Source of the DNA: an uncultured Monoglobus sp.
GTDB taxonomy: Bacteria; Bacillota; Clostridia; Monoglobales; Monoglobaceae
DNA length: 64,000 nt
Direction of reading: 5' to 3'
Assembly (NCBI GenBank): GCA_947625055.1
Contig: CANQMT010000001.1
Coordinates: 1 to 64,000, forward strand
Numbering within the stretch: the stretch's first letter is position 1; every line of letters begins with the position of its first letter. Below the pieces are notes generated by a model. The model did not search any database. It was not told the DNA's origin and saw nothing but the letters and a program-made list of their open reading frames with translations. The position numbers were made by a program, and so were the translations under genes. Positions 1 to 8,989 of the stretch are shown here, piece by piece.

Positions 1-26
1 TACCTATATTTTATCATAAAATACAG

Positions 27-54
27 AAAAAGCCCAGTCTTTTCTGAGCTTTTT
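27..54 (-). terminator. Rho-independent terminator, probably bidirectional
   Basis: An imperfect hairpin (AAAAAGCCCAG, loop TCTTTT, CTGAGCTTTTT) has A/T runs on both sides, so it can end transcription in either direction. On the minus strand it lies just beyond the solute-binding protein stop codon and would end the kinase/lipoprotein transcript. Confidence 0.7.
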
Positions 55-75
55 CTTCCCTTTTTCGACAGTCTG

Positions 76-108
76 AAGCCGCGGTTACATCCGCGGCTTA
101 ATTTTTTT
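76..108 (+). terminator. Rho-independent terminator of a gene left of the window
   Basis: A 9-bp perfect stem, AAGCCGCGG / CCGCGGCTT, with a 6-nt loop is followed on the plus strand by ATTTTTTT. The T run on the plus strand indicates termination of a rightward transcript arriving from outside the window. Confidence 0.6.
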
Positions 109-113
109 GAAAT

Positions 114-1403
114 TTAGAACTCATCCGAAACTTGATTTTGCGCCTCTGTTATCCTGTACTCGTCCATGCGTTTTATGCATTCGCGCGCGTCGGTCTTGCC
201 GCTCAGCATATCATAAAGCGCAGCCGCGACGTCGTCGGCGCTGTAGCCGTTAATTCTGGATGCCGCGGTTGAGACGCGTTCGTTTGCCGCAATCGACGCC
301 GCGGCGTCGATAACGGGCTTCGACTGGATATTGGTCGTCTGGCCATTAAAACAGTTGACGGTCGAGATCCCGTCAAAGGCTTTGTTATAGTTTTCGGGAG
401 TTGCGCAAAATTCTAAAAAATCAAGGGCCGAATCAAGATTTTCACTGTTTTTGTTGACCATCATCATGTTGAGGTTGCCGCCCTCGTAGGTGCCGCTGTC
501 GGCGGTGTTCATAAAGACGGGCATAACGGCGAAGTCCTCTTTGGAGTATTTGCCACCGGGTTCAAAATCTGTGTCGAACCATGTGTCCCAGATAAAAGTC
601 ATGACCGCCTCGCCGGAGCCGATCGCGGGACTGATATCCGACCAGCCGGTTTCAAGATAATCCGTGCCGAACCAGCCCTTATCTGCCGCGCCGGCGATCC
701 AGTCGATCATATTGTTGACCTCGGGAATATCGGCATAGGACACTTCGTTTTTATTAAGATTCTCAAGCAGCGCCGGATCGTCGGCGAAGATCGGATCAAG
801 CCCGAACTGTGCCATCCATGAGCAGCCGTCGGCAGGCCAGCAGATCGGGGTGTAGCCCGTGTCGGCAAGGACTTGGCAGAGAACGTCAAACTCCGCCTGA
901 TTTGTCGCGGGTTTGAGGCCTAAACCGTCGAGGATCGTCTTGTTGTAATAGCAGCCCGAAACCGAGTTTTCCCAGAATGGCAGACCAAGAAGATTGCCGT
1001 CTTTGTCGCGGCAGTAAGCCGAGGCGCCGTCTGTGAGATCGCCGACCCATTCGCAGCTATTCAGATAAAGAAAATTATCGGCCACATTAAATCTGTTCAG
1101 ATCCGCGTTGTGGAAATGCAGGAACACATCCGGAACATCGCCTTCGGCAAACATTTTGACGGCTTCCGTCTCATATTCGCTATCCTCGAATGATATTATA
1201 TCCAGTTCGTTTCCGGTCGATTTTTCATACATGTCGAATATTTTTGTCATGTAGCTTTTGTTCAGATCGCTTTCCTTGCCCATGATCGAAAGCGTGACCT
1301 TATCGGAATTTTTGTCGGACACAAAACCCGAGCATGACGTCATAAACACAGCCGCGGCTGCGGCTAGCAAAAATATAAGGCTTTTTTTCTTAAAAATTTT
1401 CAT
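114..1403 (-). CDS. ABC-type extracellular solute-binding lipoprotein (family 1, sugar type)
   Basis: A 429-residue secreted lipoprotein. The N-terminus MKIFKKK is followed by a hydrophobic stretch and a lipobox ending in TSCSG, so the mature protein is probably lipid-anchored at about Cys-24. The rest has the size and texture of family 1 (carbohydrate) solute-binding proteins: a two-lobed fold with many aromatic residues, including 'GLPFWENSVSGCYYNK' and 'GEAVMTFIWDTWF'. I start it at MKIF, not at the track's upstream Met, because that extension lies inside the kinase gene. The start is one base past the kinase stop (TAATATG), so translation is probably coupled. No permease or ATPase gene is next to it. 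It may feed a transporter encoded elsewhere or present a ligand to the kinase. The family call is firm; the substrate is unknown. Confidence 0.85.
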   Translation of the reverse strand: MKIFKKKSLIFLLAAAAAVFMTSCSGFVSDKNSDKVTLSIMGKESDLNKSYMTKIFDMYEKSTGNELDIISFEDSEYETEAVKMFAEGDVPDVFLHFHNADLNRFNVADNFLYLNSCEWVGDLTDGASAYCRDKDGNLLGLPFWENSVSGCYYNKTILDGLGLKPATNQAEFDVLCQVLADTGYTPICWPADGCSWMAQFGLDPIFADDPALLENLNKNEVSYADIPEVNNMIDWIAGAADKGWFGTDYLETGWSDISPAIGSGEAVMTFIWDTWFDTDFEPGGKYSKEDFAVMPVFMNTADSGTYEGGNLNMMMVNKNSENLDSALDFLEFCATPENYNKAFDGISTVNCFNGQTTNIQSKPVIDAAASIAANERVSTAASRINGYSADDVAAALYDMLSGKTDARECIKRMDEYRITEAQNQVSDEF

Positions 1404-1404
1404 A

Positions 1405-4380
1405 TTAATCACCGCCGTTTTCTTTTTCGGGGGCATCGCCCGAGTTGTTTTTGCCGTTCTTTTTCACAAGCTTCGCAATAAGCTCTTTTACAGCCGCCAT
1501 GTCTATCGGCTTGGAGAGGTGGGCGTCCATGCCCGAATCGAGCGCGTCGCGCACATCTTCTGCGAAGGTGTTCGCGGTCATCGCGGCTATCGGTATCGTT
1601 TTTGCCGACGGATGCTCAAGCGAGCGGATGGCTCTTGCCGCGTCATAGCCGTTCATTACCGGCATCTGAACATCCATAAGTATCATGTCATAGTCGCCCG
1701 GCTTTGATTTTTCAAACATTTCGACAGCCTCGCGGCCGTTTGCAGCGATCTCACATTCCGCGCCTTCCATGCCGAGCAGCTCTTTGAGGATCTCGGCGTT
1801 GAGCGCGTTATCCTCGGCGGCAAGGAAGCGCAGTCCTTCAAGAACATTATCGTCTTGATCTTTTGCTTTGTCCTCATTTTCGCTATAGTCGGCAAATAAA
1901 GGCTCTAAGGTCAGTTTCAGCGTCGATACAAAGAAGGGCTTTGGCATAAACGCGTTAATGCCCGCCTTTCGCGCTTCGGATTCTATGTCGCTCCAGTCAT
2001 ATGACGTCAGCACCAGGATCGGAACGCCGGGGCCGATCTCAGCGCGGATTTTGCGCGCGGCCTCAACCCCGTCCATTCCGGGCATTTTCCAGTCAAGCAG
2101 GATAACGTTAAACCCTTTCCCACTCTTAAATTCCCTCACAGCCGCCTCCACGGCAGATGCGCCGTCGGTTACGAAGGAAACGTCAACCCCCGTACCGCGC
2201 ATAAGCTCTTTGATGCTCAGGCATATGTCTTTCTCATCGTCGGCGACGAGCATGCGCGGTACCTTTTGGCTAAGCCATGTTTCGGGCTCATTCGCGTCGG
2301 GTACCGAAAATGTCAGTTCAACCGTGAAAGTGCTGCCTTTTCCGGATTCGCTCTCGACGTTGATTATGCCGCCCATAAGGTCAACGAGATTTTTGGTTAT
2401 CGCCATGCCGAGGCCGGTGCCTTGTACCTTGTTTGTGACCGAGCTTATCTCCCTGCTGAACGGATTGAATATCTGCTCCAAAAATTCCTTGCTCATTCCG
2501 ATGCCGTTATCACGTACCACAAAGCTCAATTTCGCGTATTGAGGCGCGGAATTTTCAATCTCGCTGACAATAAATTCAACTGTCCCGTCTTCGGGAGTAT
2601 ATTTTATCGCGTTTGAAAGCAGATTGATCAGGATCTGGTTAAGCCGCAGTTTGTCGCCGATAAGCTGCTCGGGAGGCGCTCCTTTGACGATCGTCTTAAA
2701 CGTCTGATTTTTCGCTTTCGCCTGCGGCATAAGTATAATGTTCAGTTCCTCAAGAAGAACCGGCAGACTGAAGCTGTCAACATTGAGAGAAGTTTTTCCG
2801 CTCTCGATCTTGCTCATGTCGAGCACATCGTTGATCAGGCTCAGCAAATGGTGGCTCGAGGCGGTTATCTTGCGCGAGTATTCGCGAACGGCGCCGGGGT
2901 CATCCGCGTCCTTCTCAAGCAGCACCGAGAATCCGACGATCGCATTCATCGGCGTTCGTATGTCGTGAGACATGTTTGAAAGGAAGTTGCTTTTCGCCTC
3001 ATTTGCACTTTTCGCAGCCTCAAGTGCCTCCTGCAGTTTTTGGTTCATCAGTTGATCGCGGGTGCGGTCGGAAAGCACTATTATGTACTTGTTAACGTCG
3101 GTTATGCTCATGTGGTAAACCGTCATCCTGTACCAGCGGCGCTCGCCGCTGCTTTGGTGCATATATTCATAATCACGGTGCTTGCTGCCGTTAAGCGGTA
3201 TCGCTTCAAGCTCGTCGTGAGGGATCACAATATCGCCGCCGAGCGCGCATTTTTCAAGCACTCTGATGTCGGCCTGCGCGTCTTTCAGCGGTATGCCGAG
3301 CAGCCGCTCTATGTTCGGGCTTATATAGTCAACGTTATGATTTTCGGAATCAAGCATTATGAATATATCGTCCACGCTGCTTGAAAGAACGTCAAACATG
3401 CGCTCGCGGTAACGGATCTCGGTCTTGTTGAGCTTTGAAAGTCTGCGTCCGCGCAGGATAAGCAGAGCGATCACAGCAGCGCCGATAAGCAGGAATATTA
3501 TGATCAGAACATTCATCGTGATCTTCTGAACCGAGAGAAATCCAGCGCTGAGGACGCTCTGCGGCACGGCGCTTAGCAGAATATAATCCTGATATCCGAC
3601 CGGCTGGTAAAGAATACAATAGTTTATGTCGCCTATCATACATCTGAGCTGCCCTGACAGTCCGTTCTGCCAGTCACTTTGGATATTTTCTATGCTGTCG
3701 GGGGAAATGTCCGAGGCGGCCTTGATATAAACCAGAAAATTACCGAAAACACTGCCTCCGGTCTGAGTGGAAAGCAGCACGTTTCCGTCATTGTGTATCA
3801 CAAAGCATTTCGCCTTGCCCGAAAACGCGTCAACGTTCAGCGAGCTCGCCATGTCGGCGTTGTTGTAACTGACGGCTAAAGCGTCGTACTCAAATCCGTT
3901 ATAGGCGGCGGGACGCACGGGAGCCGCGAAAACAATTACCTCTCGGCCTGATGAGAGTGTGTCGCCCGCCATGACCGGCTCGCCGCGCTGCGTCAGATCG
4001 GCTTCGGCAGCTCCGAGATCCATTGTTCCGCTCTCGCCGGTTATCGTCATATATGTATTTCCGCCCGAAAGAAAATAAAAGTCGGAAAAACCCCAGCGAT
4101 CCTTTTCTTTTGCGATATATTCCGAGACCGCGGCGGGGTCGGAGCTTTCGCTTTCAAAATAATCTTCCCAGCTCTCAAGCAGGCCCCAGTTCCTGTCAAC
4201 GAAAGCGCCGAAAGAACGGTTTACCTGACCGTAGATCTCGGCAAGATGACCGGTGCTGTCCTCGTATATCTTTTGCGAAATAAAATTAAAATAAACTATC
4301 CCGATCAAAAGGACTGCGGCCGCGACTAAACACAGCAAAAGCGGCAGGATTATTTTGCCGAATCGGTTATTTTTAAACAT
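1405..4380 (-). CDS. Hybrid sensor histidine kinase with two receiver domains
   Basis: A 991-residue membrane sensor. In order it has TM1 (about residues 8-33), an extracytoplasmic sensory domain of about 250 residues (probably Cache-like), and TM2 (about 290-315). A PAS domain (about 330-450) and a HisKA segment with the phospho-acceptor His in 'NMSHDIRTPMNAIVGF' follow. The HATPase domain has an N-box 'NLLSNAIKY' and G boxes 'DNGIGMS' and 'GTGLGMAI'. It ends with two receiver domains, each with acidic pocket, Asp acceptor ('LLDWKMPGMDG' and 'LMDVQMPVMNG') and a conserved Lys ('MPKPFF', 'LSKPID'). There is no output domain, so signalling must leave through another protein. I place the start at MFKNN because AAGGAG lies 7 nt upstream; the track start has no such site. 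It is co-transcribed with the downstream solute-binding lipoprotein. Confidence 0.92.
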   Translation of the reverse strand: MFKNNRFGKIILPLLLCLVAAAVLLIGIVYFNFISQKIYEDSTGHLAEIYGQVNRSFGAFVDRNWGLLESWEDYFESESSDPAAVSEYIAKEKDRWGFSDFYFLSGGNTYMTITGESGTMDLGAAEADLTQRGEPVMAGDTLSSGREVIVFAAPVRPAAYNGFEYDALAVSYNNADMASSLNVDAFSGKAKCFVIHNDGNVLLSTQTGGSVFGNFLVYIKAASDISPDSIENIQSDWQNGLSGQLRCMIGDINYCILYQPVGYQDYILLSAVPQSVLSAGFLSVQKITMNVLIIIFLLIGAAVIALLILRGRRLSKLNKTEIRYRERMFDVLSSSVDDIFIMLDSENHNVDYISPNIERLLGIPLKDAQADIRVLEKCALGGDIVIPHDELEAIPLNGSKHRDYEYMHQSSGERRWYRMTVYHMSITDVNKYIIVLSDRTRDQLMNQKLQEALEAAKSANEAKSNFLSNMSHDIRTPMNAIVGFSVLLEKDADDPGAVREYSRKITASSHHLLSLINDVLDMSKIESGKTSLNVDSFSLPVLLEELNIILMPQAKAKNQTFKTIVKGAPPEQLIGDKLRLNQILINLLSNAIKYTPEDGTVEFIVSEIENSAPQYAKLSFVVRDNGIGMSKEFLEQIFNPFSREISSVTNKVQGTGLGMAITKNLVDLMGGIINVESESGKGSTFTVELTFSVPDANEPETWLSQKVPRMLVADDEKDICLSIKELMRGTGVDVSFVTDGASAVEAAVREFKSGKGFNVILLDWKMPGMDGVEAARKIRAEIGPGVPILVLTSYDWSDIESEARKAGINAFMPKPFFVSTLKLTLEPLFADYSENEDKAKDQDDNVLEGLRFLAAEDNALNAEILKELLGMEGAECEIAANGREAVEMFEKSKPGDYDMILMDVQMPVMNGYDAARAIRSLEHPSAKTIPIAAMTANTFAEDVRDALDSGMDAHLSKPIDMAAVKELIAKLVKKNGKNNSGDAPEKENGGD

Positions 4381-4434
4381 GTTTATGCTCCTTAACATCA
4401 TTCGCGATTGATTTTACAAATAACTTATCAATTT

Positions 4435-4463
4435 ATTTTATCATACGGGATAATAAAAGTCAA
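4435..4463 (-). promoter_or_regulatory. Sigma-A promoter of the kinase/lipoprotein operon
   Basis: On the minus strand TTGACT is followed 17 bp later by TAAAAT, placing the transcription start roughly 45-50 nt upstream of the kinase ATG. The 4464-4559 stretch between this and the purE promoter holds no recognisable feature. Confidence 0.65.
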
Positions 4464-4559
4464 TTGTTACGGCAATATTTTAGCTGTTTTCACAGAAAAG
4501 CGGAGGCTGTAACATAATAAAATATTCACGGGAATTACCATTTTTAAGGGTATATAATA

Positions 4560-4588
4560 TTGACAAACCGCTAAACTTGATATACAAT
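4560..4588 (+). promoter_or_regulatory. Sigma-A promoter of the purine operon
   Basis: TTGACA, a 17-bp spacer and TACAAT lie upstream of purE. The predicted leader is only about 25 nt, too short for a purine riboswitch. AGAGGAGG lies just upstream of the purE ATG. Confidence 0.75.
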
Positions 4589-4618
4589 CAAATTAACATT
4601 ATAAGAGGAGGAAATCTA

Positions 4619-5119
4619 ATGTCACAAGTTGCAATTGTAATGGGAAGCAATTCGGATCTGCCTGTTGTTCGCGGTGCGATCGACGTGCTCAAAACATTCG
4701 GAGTGGATTTTGAGGCGCATGTGATCTCGGCTCACAGAACTCCGGCAAAGGCTGAGGAATTCGCGAAAAAAGCTGCCTCAAGCGGAGTTAAAATAATAAT
4801 CGCGGCTGCGGGCAAAGCGGCTCACTTGGGCGGAGTCATCGCCGCGTACACCACCCTGCCGGTCATCGCGCTGCCGATCAAGTCGTCGTTTATGGACGGA
4901 CTTGACTCGCTGCTCTCTATGGTTCAGATGCCCGCGGGTATACCGGTAGCGGCTGTCGGCGTTAACGCCGCGGATAACGCGGGGATTCTGGCTGTTCAGA
5001 TGCTGGCCATCAGCGATAACGAGCTTGCAAAAAAGCTTCAGGAATTCAAGGCCGAAATGGCCGCATCTGTTGAAGAAAAGGACAAGAAACTGCAAAAAGA
5101 GCTTTATGACAATATATAG
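4619..5119 (+). CDS. purE: 5-(carboxyamino)imidazole ribonucleotide mutase (PurE)
   Basis: A 166-residue cytosolic enzyme that converts N5-CAIR to CAIR in purine synthesis (class I PurE, which works with PurK). It shows the family signature 'GSNSDLP' at the N-terminus, the active-site His in 'SAHRTP', and the glycine-rich 'AAAGKAAHLGGVIAA' phosphate-binding region. The true start is the ATG after AGAGGAGG; the track's 14 extra residues have no ribosome site and would overlap the promoter. It is the first gene of the pur operon, 12 nt before purM. Length matches the family. Confidence 0.95.
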   Translation: MSQVAIVMGSNSDLPVVRGAIDVLKTFGVDFEAHVISAHRTPAKAEEFAKKAASSGVKIIIAAAGKAAHLGGVIAAYTTLPVIALPIKSSFMDGLDSLLSMVQMPAGIPVAAVGVNAADNAGILAVQMLAISDNELAKKLQEFKAEMAASVEEKDKKLQKELYDNI

Positions 5120-5131
5120 GGAGGCGATGTA

Positions 5132-6169
5132 ATGAGCGAAGCGTATAAAAACGCCGGCGTTGACGTTGAGGCGGGCTACAGATCGGTCGAGCTGATCAAG
5201 GAGCACGTCAAAAGAACAAACATACCCGGAGTTCTTTCGGGAATAGGCGGCTTCGGGGGCCTGTTCGAGCTTGGCGGGGAATATAAGGAACCCGTCCTTG
5301 TCTCGGGAACCGACGGAGTCGGAACCAAACTTAAACTCGCGTTTATCATGGATAAGCACGACACTGTGGGTCAGGACTGCGTGGCGATGTGCGTGAACGA
5401 CATTGTGTGCGGAGGCGCGAAGCCGCTGTTCTTTCTTGACTACATAGCGGTCGGGAAAAACACCCCCGAGAAGATCGCGGACATAGTAAAAGGAGTAGCC
5501 GACGGTTGCGTCAAGGCGGGCTGCGCCCTGGTAGGCGGCGAAACGGCCGAGATGCCCGGATTTTATGATCCGGAGGAGTATGATCTGGCGGGATTTTCCG
5601 TCGGCATAGTCGATAAGAGCAAGATCATTGACGGCGGGAAAATAGAAGTTGGCGACAAGATAATCGGCATCGCGTCCTCGGGCGTTCACAGCAACGGTTA
5701 CTCTTTGGTCAGAAAGATATTTAACATTGATGACACCGAGGAGTGCGCCGAGACCCTTAAAAAGTACGATGACGAGCTGGGCGCCTCGATCGGCGAGACG
5801 CTGCTTGAGCCGACCAAGATATATGTAAAGCCGATGCTCAAGGCGATCGAAGCGGTTGACGTGAAAGCGATCTCGCACATAACGGGCGGCGGATTTTACG
5901 AGAACATTCCGCGCATGCTCAAGAACGGCACAAGAGCCGAGATCGATAAGAGCAGCTTTGAAACTCCGCCGATATTTAAAAAGCTGCAAAAGCTGGGCGG
6001 CGTTTCCGAGCATGATATGTTCAACACCTATAATATGGGTATCGGCATGATGTTTGTCGTGCCCAAAGATCAGGCGGACAAGGCCGTTGAGGTGATAGAA
6101 GCCGCGGGCGAGAAGGCTTATGTTGTCGGCAGAATAGTTGCCGGCGAGAAAGGCGTGGACATAATATGA
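5132..6169 (+). CDS. purM: Phosphoribosylformylglycinamidine cyclo-ligase (AIR synthetase)
   Basis: A 345-residue enzyme that closes FGAM to AIR using ATP, of typical family length. Recognisable segments are '[11 protein letters not shown]', the ATP/Mg-binding '[13 protein letters not shown]', '[12 protein letters not shown]', '[16 protein letters not shown]' and '[15 protein letters not shown]'. A GGGAGGCGATG ribosome site precedes the ATG. Its stop overlaps the purN start by 4 nt (ATGA), a sign of coupled translation. Confidence 0.96.
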   Translation: MSEAYKNAGVDVEAGYRSVELIKEHVKRTNIPGVLSGIGGFGGLFELGGEYKEPVLVSGTDGVGTKLKLAFIMDKHDTVGQDCVAMCVNDIVCGGAKPLFFLDYIAVGKNTPEKIADIVKGVADGCVKAGCALVGGETAEMPGFYDPEEYDLAGFSVGIVDKSKIIDGGKIEVGDKIIGIASSGVHSNGYSLVRKIFNIDDTEECAETLKKYDDELGASIGETLLEPTKIYVKPMLKAIEAVDVKAISHITGGGFYENIPRMLKNGTRAEIDKSSFETPPIFKKLQKLGGVSEHDMFNTYNMGIGMMFVVPKDQADKAVEVIEAAGEKAYVVGRIVAGEKGVDII

Positions 6170-6759
6170 AGAACATAGGAGTTTTGATCTCGGGCGGCGG
6201 TACCAATCTTCAGGCACTTATCGACGCCGAAAAAAGCGGGATCATAAAGAGCGGCAGGATCGTATGCGTGTGCTCAAACAGCTCGGGTGCGTATGGACTG
6301 ACAAGAGCCGAAAAGGCCGGGATCCCGACAAAAGTCATCCGCAAGAATGCGGACTGCGGCGGCGACATTGACGAGTTCAGCGAAAAGATATGCGAATATA
6401 TGAAGGAGATGAACGTCGATATTATCGTGCTTGCTGGATTTTTGGCGATATTCGGCGGAAAACTGCTCAAAGAATACGCGGGCAAAATCGTGAACATTCA
6501 CCCGTCGCTGATACCTTCGTTCTGCGGCGAGGGGATGTACGGGCTCAAGGTGCACGAGGCGGCGCTTGATTACGGCGTCAAAGTGACGGGAGCCACCGCG
6601 CACCTTGTTAACGAGGTTGTCGACGGCGGAAAAATCCTGCTTCAAAAAGCGGTGGAAATTCAAGACGGCGACACCCCTGAAATTCTGCAAAAGCGAGTTA
6701 TGGAGCAGGCCGAATGGATAATACTGCCCCGCGCCGTTGAAATGTTATGCAGTCAGTAG
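6166..6759 (+). CDS. purN: Phosphoribosylglycinamide formyltransferase (formyl-THF dependent)
   Basis: A 197-residue GAR transformylase that makes FGAR with 10-formyl-tetrahydrofolate. The N-terminal '[13 protein letters not shown]' binds substrate phosphate. The catalytic motif '[17 protein letters not shown]' contains the conserved His, and '[14 protein letters not shown]' supplies the second conserved block with the catalytic Asp nearby. It overlaps purM by 4 nt. The 124-nt gap after it carries two palindromic repeats, so expression of the two downstream purine genes could differ from that of the first three. Confidence 0.95.
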   Translation: MKNIGVLISGGGTNLQALIDAEKSGIIKSGRIVCVCSNSSGAYGLTRAEKAGIPTKVIRKNADCGGDIDEFSEKICEYMKEMNVDIIVLAGFLAIFGGKLLKEYAGKIVNIHPSLIPSFCGEGMYGLKVHEAALDYGVKVTGATAHLVNEVVDGGKILLQKAVEIQDGDTPEILQKRVMEQAEWIILPRAVEMLCSQ

Positions 6760-6801
6760 AAAATAGGGACTGAGAGGGGTTCCCTGATCATTACTTTGTA
6801 G

Positions 6802-6860
6802 GGGCGGATATTATCCGCCCGAGAGCCCCGCGTTAGTAGGGGCGGATATTATCCGCCCGC
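6802..6860. repeat. Two REP-like palindromes GGGCGGATATTATCCGCCC
   Basis: The purN gap contains two copies of TAGGGGCGGATATTATCCGCCCG, each a near-perfect palindrome, about 38 bp apart. A related copy in inverted orientation (GGCGGATAATATCCGCC) lies at about 46791 downstream of the toxin gene. Being intergenic and dispersed, they look like a short genomic repeat family and not a gene-specific operator. Confidence 0.75.
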
Positions 6861-6883
6861 GTTAAAAATTTATGGAGGTAATT

Positions 6884-7597
6884 ATGAAAACAATAAACAT
6901 CAGCGATGAGCTGAAAAACAACTCATACCCCGGACGGGGAATTATCGTCGGCAAATCAGCCGACGGGAAAAGCGCGGTATGCGCCTATTTTATCATGGGC
7001 AGAAGCTCAAACAGCCGCAACCGCGTATTTGTAGAGGACGGAGACGGAATAAGGACCAAGGCTTTTGACGAGTCAAAGCTTGAGGACCCGTCGCTCATCA
7101 TCTACGCGCCGGTTCGGGTACTCGGCAACAAGACGATCGTCACCAACGGCGACCAGACCGACACGATATACGACCTGATGAACAAGCAGATGACATTCGA
7201 GCAGTCGCTGCGCGGCCGCGAGTTCGAGCCTGACGCCCCGAACTATACGCCGAGAATTTCGGCGGTTATGAAGGTGTCAGACGGAACCTACAATTACGCA
7301 ATGTCGATATTAAAAAGCGCCGACGGCGATCCCGAGTCGTGTCAGAGATTTACGTTTGCGTATTCAAACCCGAAGAGCGGATACGGACATTTTATACACA
7401 CCTACAAGGGCGACGGCGATCCGCTGCCGAGCTTTGAGGGCGAGCCCAAGAAAGTCGGGATCCCGAATTCGATCGACGAGTTCACCGACATATTGTGGAC
7501 AAGCCTTAACGAGGACAACAAAGTCTCGCTGTTCGTGAGATACATAAACATACAAACCGGCAAAACCGAATCCAGAATTGTTAATAAAAACAAATAA
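6884..7597 (+). CDS. purO: IMP cyclohydrolase, PurO-like
   Basis: A 237-residue protein lying between purN and a PurH that has only its transformylase half, so the missing IMP cyclohydrolase step is the obvious role. The N-terminus 'YPGRGIIVGKS' followed by 'MGRSSNSRNRVF' resembles the archaeal-type PurO / IMP cyclohydrolase family found in some Clostridia. Further blocks are 'LIIYAPVRVLGN', 'VTNGDQTDTIY' and 'YTPRISAVM'. I use the ATG 12 nt inside the track ORF because GGAGGTAATT precedes it. No signal peptide or membrane segment is present. The family call is from recognition of the N-terminal motifs plus context; the symbol is by analogy with archaea. Confidence 0.8.
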   Translation: MKTINISDELKNNSYPGRGIIVGKSADGKSAVCAYFIMGRSSNSRNRVFVEDGDGIRTKAFDESKLEDPSLIIYAPVRVLGNKTIVTNGDQTDTIYDLMNKQMTFEQSLRGREFEPDAPNYTPRISAVMKVSDGTYNYAMSILKSADGDPESCQRFTFAYSNPKSGYGHFIHTYKGDGDPLPSFEGEPKKVGIPNSIDEFTDILWTSLNEDNKVSLFVRYINIQTGKTESRIVNKNK

Positions 7598-7661
7598 AAT
7601 ATGGACTTGCCAACTTGGAAAAAGAACAATCCCGATGAACTTTTGTGAAAGGAGTAATAAA

Positions 7662-8840
7662 ATGAATGAAATGGAATTAAAATACGGCTGCAATCCCAAT
7701 CAGAAGCCCTCGCGGGTGTATATGGAAAACGATGGCGATCTGCCGATAATCGTGCTGTGCGGCAAACCCGGCTACATCAACCTTTTGGACGCGCTGAACG
7801 GCTGGCAGCTCGTTAAGGAACTCAAAAAGGCGACCGGCCTTCCCGCCGCGACCTCGTTCAAGCATGTTTCGCCCGCGGGCGCGGCGGTCGGTCTCGAACT
7901 TTCGGACACGCTCAAAAAGATATACTTCATCGACGAGTCGATCGACCTCTCGCCTCTCGCCTCGGCCTACGCCAGAGCCAGAGGCGCGGACAGAATGTCG
8001 TCCTTTGGCGACTTTATATCGCTGTCCGACGTGTGCGACGTTCCCACGGCGCAGCTCATCGCCAAAGAGGTCAGCGACGGCGTAATAGCTCCGGGCTACG
8101 AGGAAAAAGCGCTTGAGATATTAAAGGGCAAGCGCGGCGGAAACTACAACATAATCCAAATTGACGAAAACTACACTCCCGACCCTATCGAGCACAAGCA
8201 GGTGTTCGGCGTGACCTTCGAGCAGGGCAGAAACGAGCTCGACATCAACGCGGAGCTTTTGTCGAACGTCGTTACACAAAACACCGAGATGACCGAGGCA
8301 CAAAAGCGCGATCTGATGATCTCGCTGATCACGCTCAAATACACCCAGTCAAACAGCGTGTGCTACGTTAAGGACGGTCAGGCGATAGGCATCGGCGCGG
8401 GCCAGCAGTCGAGAATACACTGCACCCGCCTCGCGGGAAACAAGGCCGACATCTGGTGGCTCAGACAGTCGCCTCAGGTTCTGGCGCTCGAGTTTGTCGA
8501 CGGCATACGCAGAGCCGACCGCGACAACGCGATAGACGTTTATATATCGGACGAGTATATGGACGTGCTCAAAGAGGGCGAGTGGCAGAAGATATTTAAG
8601 ACCAAGCCGCCCGTGTTCACCAAAGAGGAACAGAAGGAGTGGCTCAAAAAGAACACCGACGTGGCTCTGGGCAGCGACGCGTTCTTCCCGTTCGGCGACA
8701 ATATTGAGCGCGCCCACAAGTCGGGCGTGACCGCGATTGCACAGCCCGGTGGCTCGATCAGAGATGACAACGTTATTGCGGCATGCGACAAGTACGGCAT
8801 AGCGATGTCGTTCACCGGCATCCGCCTGTTCCACCATTAA
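7662..8840 (+). CDS. purH: AICAR transformylase (PurH without the cyclohydrolase domain)
   Basis: A 392-residue enzyme that formylates AICAR to FAICAR. Bifunctional PurH is about 510-530 residues, with an N-terminal MGS-like IMP cyclohydrolase domain. This protein begins directly in the transformylase part ('MELKYGCNPNQKP') and keeps the catalytic Lys-His of 'SFKHVSPAGAA', the 'LKYTQSNSVCY' block and the C-terminal 'GIRLFHH'. The start is the ATG after GAAAGGAG; the longer track ORF has no ribosome site. The missing cyclohydrolase is supplied by the gene just upstream. Last gene of the operon. Confidence 0.93.
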   Translation: MNEMELKYGCNPNQKPSRVYMENDGDLPIIVLCGKPGYINLLDALNGWQLVKELKKATGLPAATSFKHVSPAGAAVGLELSDTLKKIYFIDESIDLSPLASAYARARGADRMSSFGDFISLSDVCDVPTAQLIAKEVSDGVIAPGYEEKALEILKGKRGGNYNIIQIDENYTPDPIEHKQVFGVTFEQGRNELDINAELLSNVVTQNTEMTEAQKRDLMISLITLKYTQSNSVCYVKDGQAIGIGAGQQSRIHCTRLAGNKADIWWLRQSPQVLALEFVDGIRRADRDNAIDVYISDEYMDVLKEGEWQKIFKTKPPVFTKEEQKEWLKKNTDVALGSDAFFPFGDNIERAHKSGVTAIAQPGGSIRDDNVIAACDKYGIAMSFTGIRLFHH

Positions 8841-8858
8841 TAAAAATAAGGCGAGCCG

Positions 8859-8933
8859 CGACTCAAAGCTGACGGCTTTGAGTCGTTTAGGGCTCCCGAA
8901 AAATTTGCCGGGCGGAATTTCCGCCCGGTTTTT
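8859..8933 (+). terminator. Double hairpin terminator of the purine operon
   Basis: An 11-bp perfect hairpin (CGACTCAAAGC / GCTTTGAGTCG) is followed by an 8-bp perfect GC stem (CCGGGCGG / CCGCCCGG) with five T residues. The second is a standard intrinsic terminator. The first may be a stabilising or processing structure. Confidence 0.85.
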
Positions 8934-8944
8934 CAAATTAGGAC

Positions 8945-8973
8945 TTGCAAAAGCCGAAAAGCTGTGATATAAT
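8945..8973 (+). promoter_or_regulatory. tRNA-Arg promoter
   Basis: TTGCAA, a 17-bp spacer and a perfect TATAAT end 16 nt before the tRNA 5' end. Confidence 0.75.
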
Positions 8974-8989
8974 ACCATATTGTGAATAT

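Noticed and set aside
4464-4618. Purine riboswitch before purE
   Set aside because: The predicted leader is about 25 nt, and no conserved riboswitch core is seen upstream of it.
4778-6217. 479-codon minus-strand ORF opposite purE and purM
   Set aside because: It lies antisense to two well-recognised enzymes, and its translation is Arg/His/Tyr-rich with no family resemblance.
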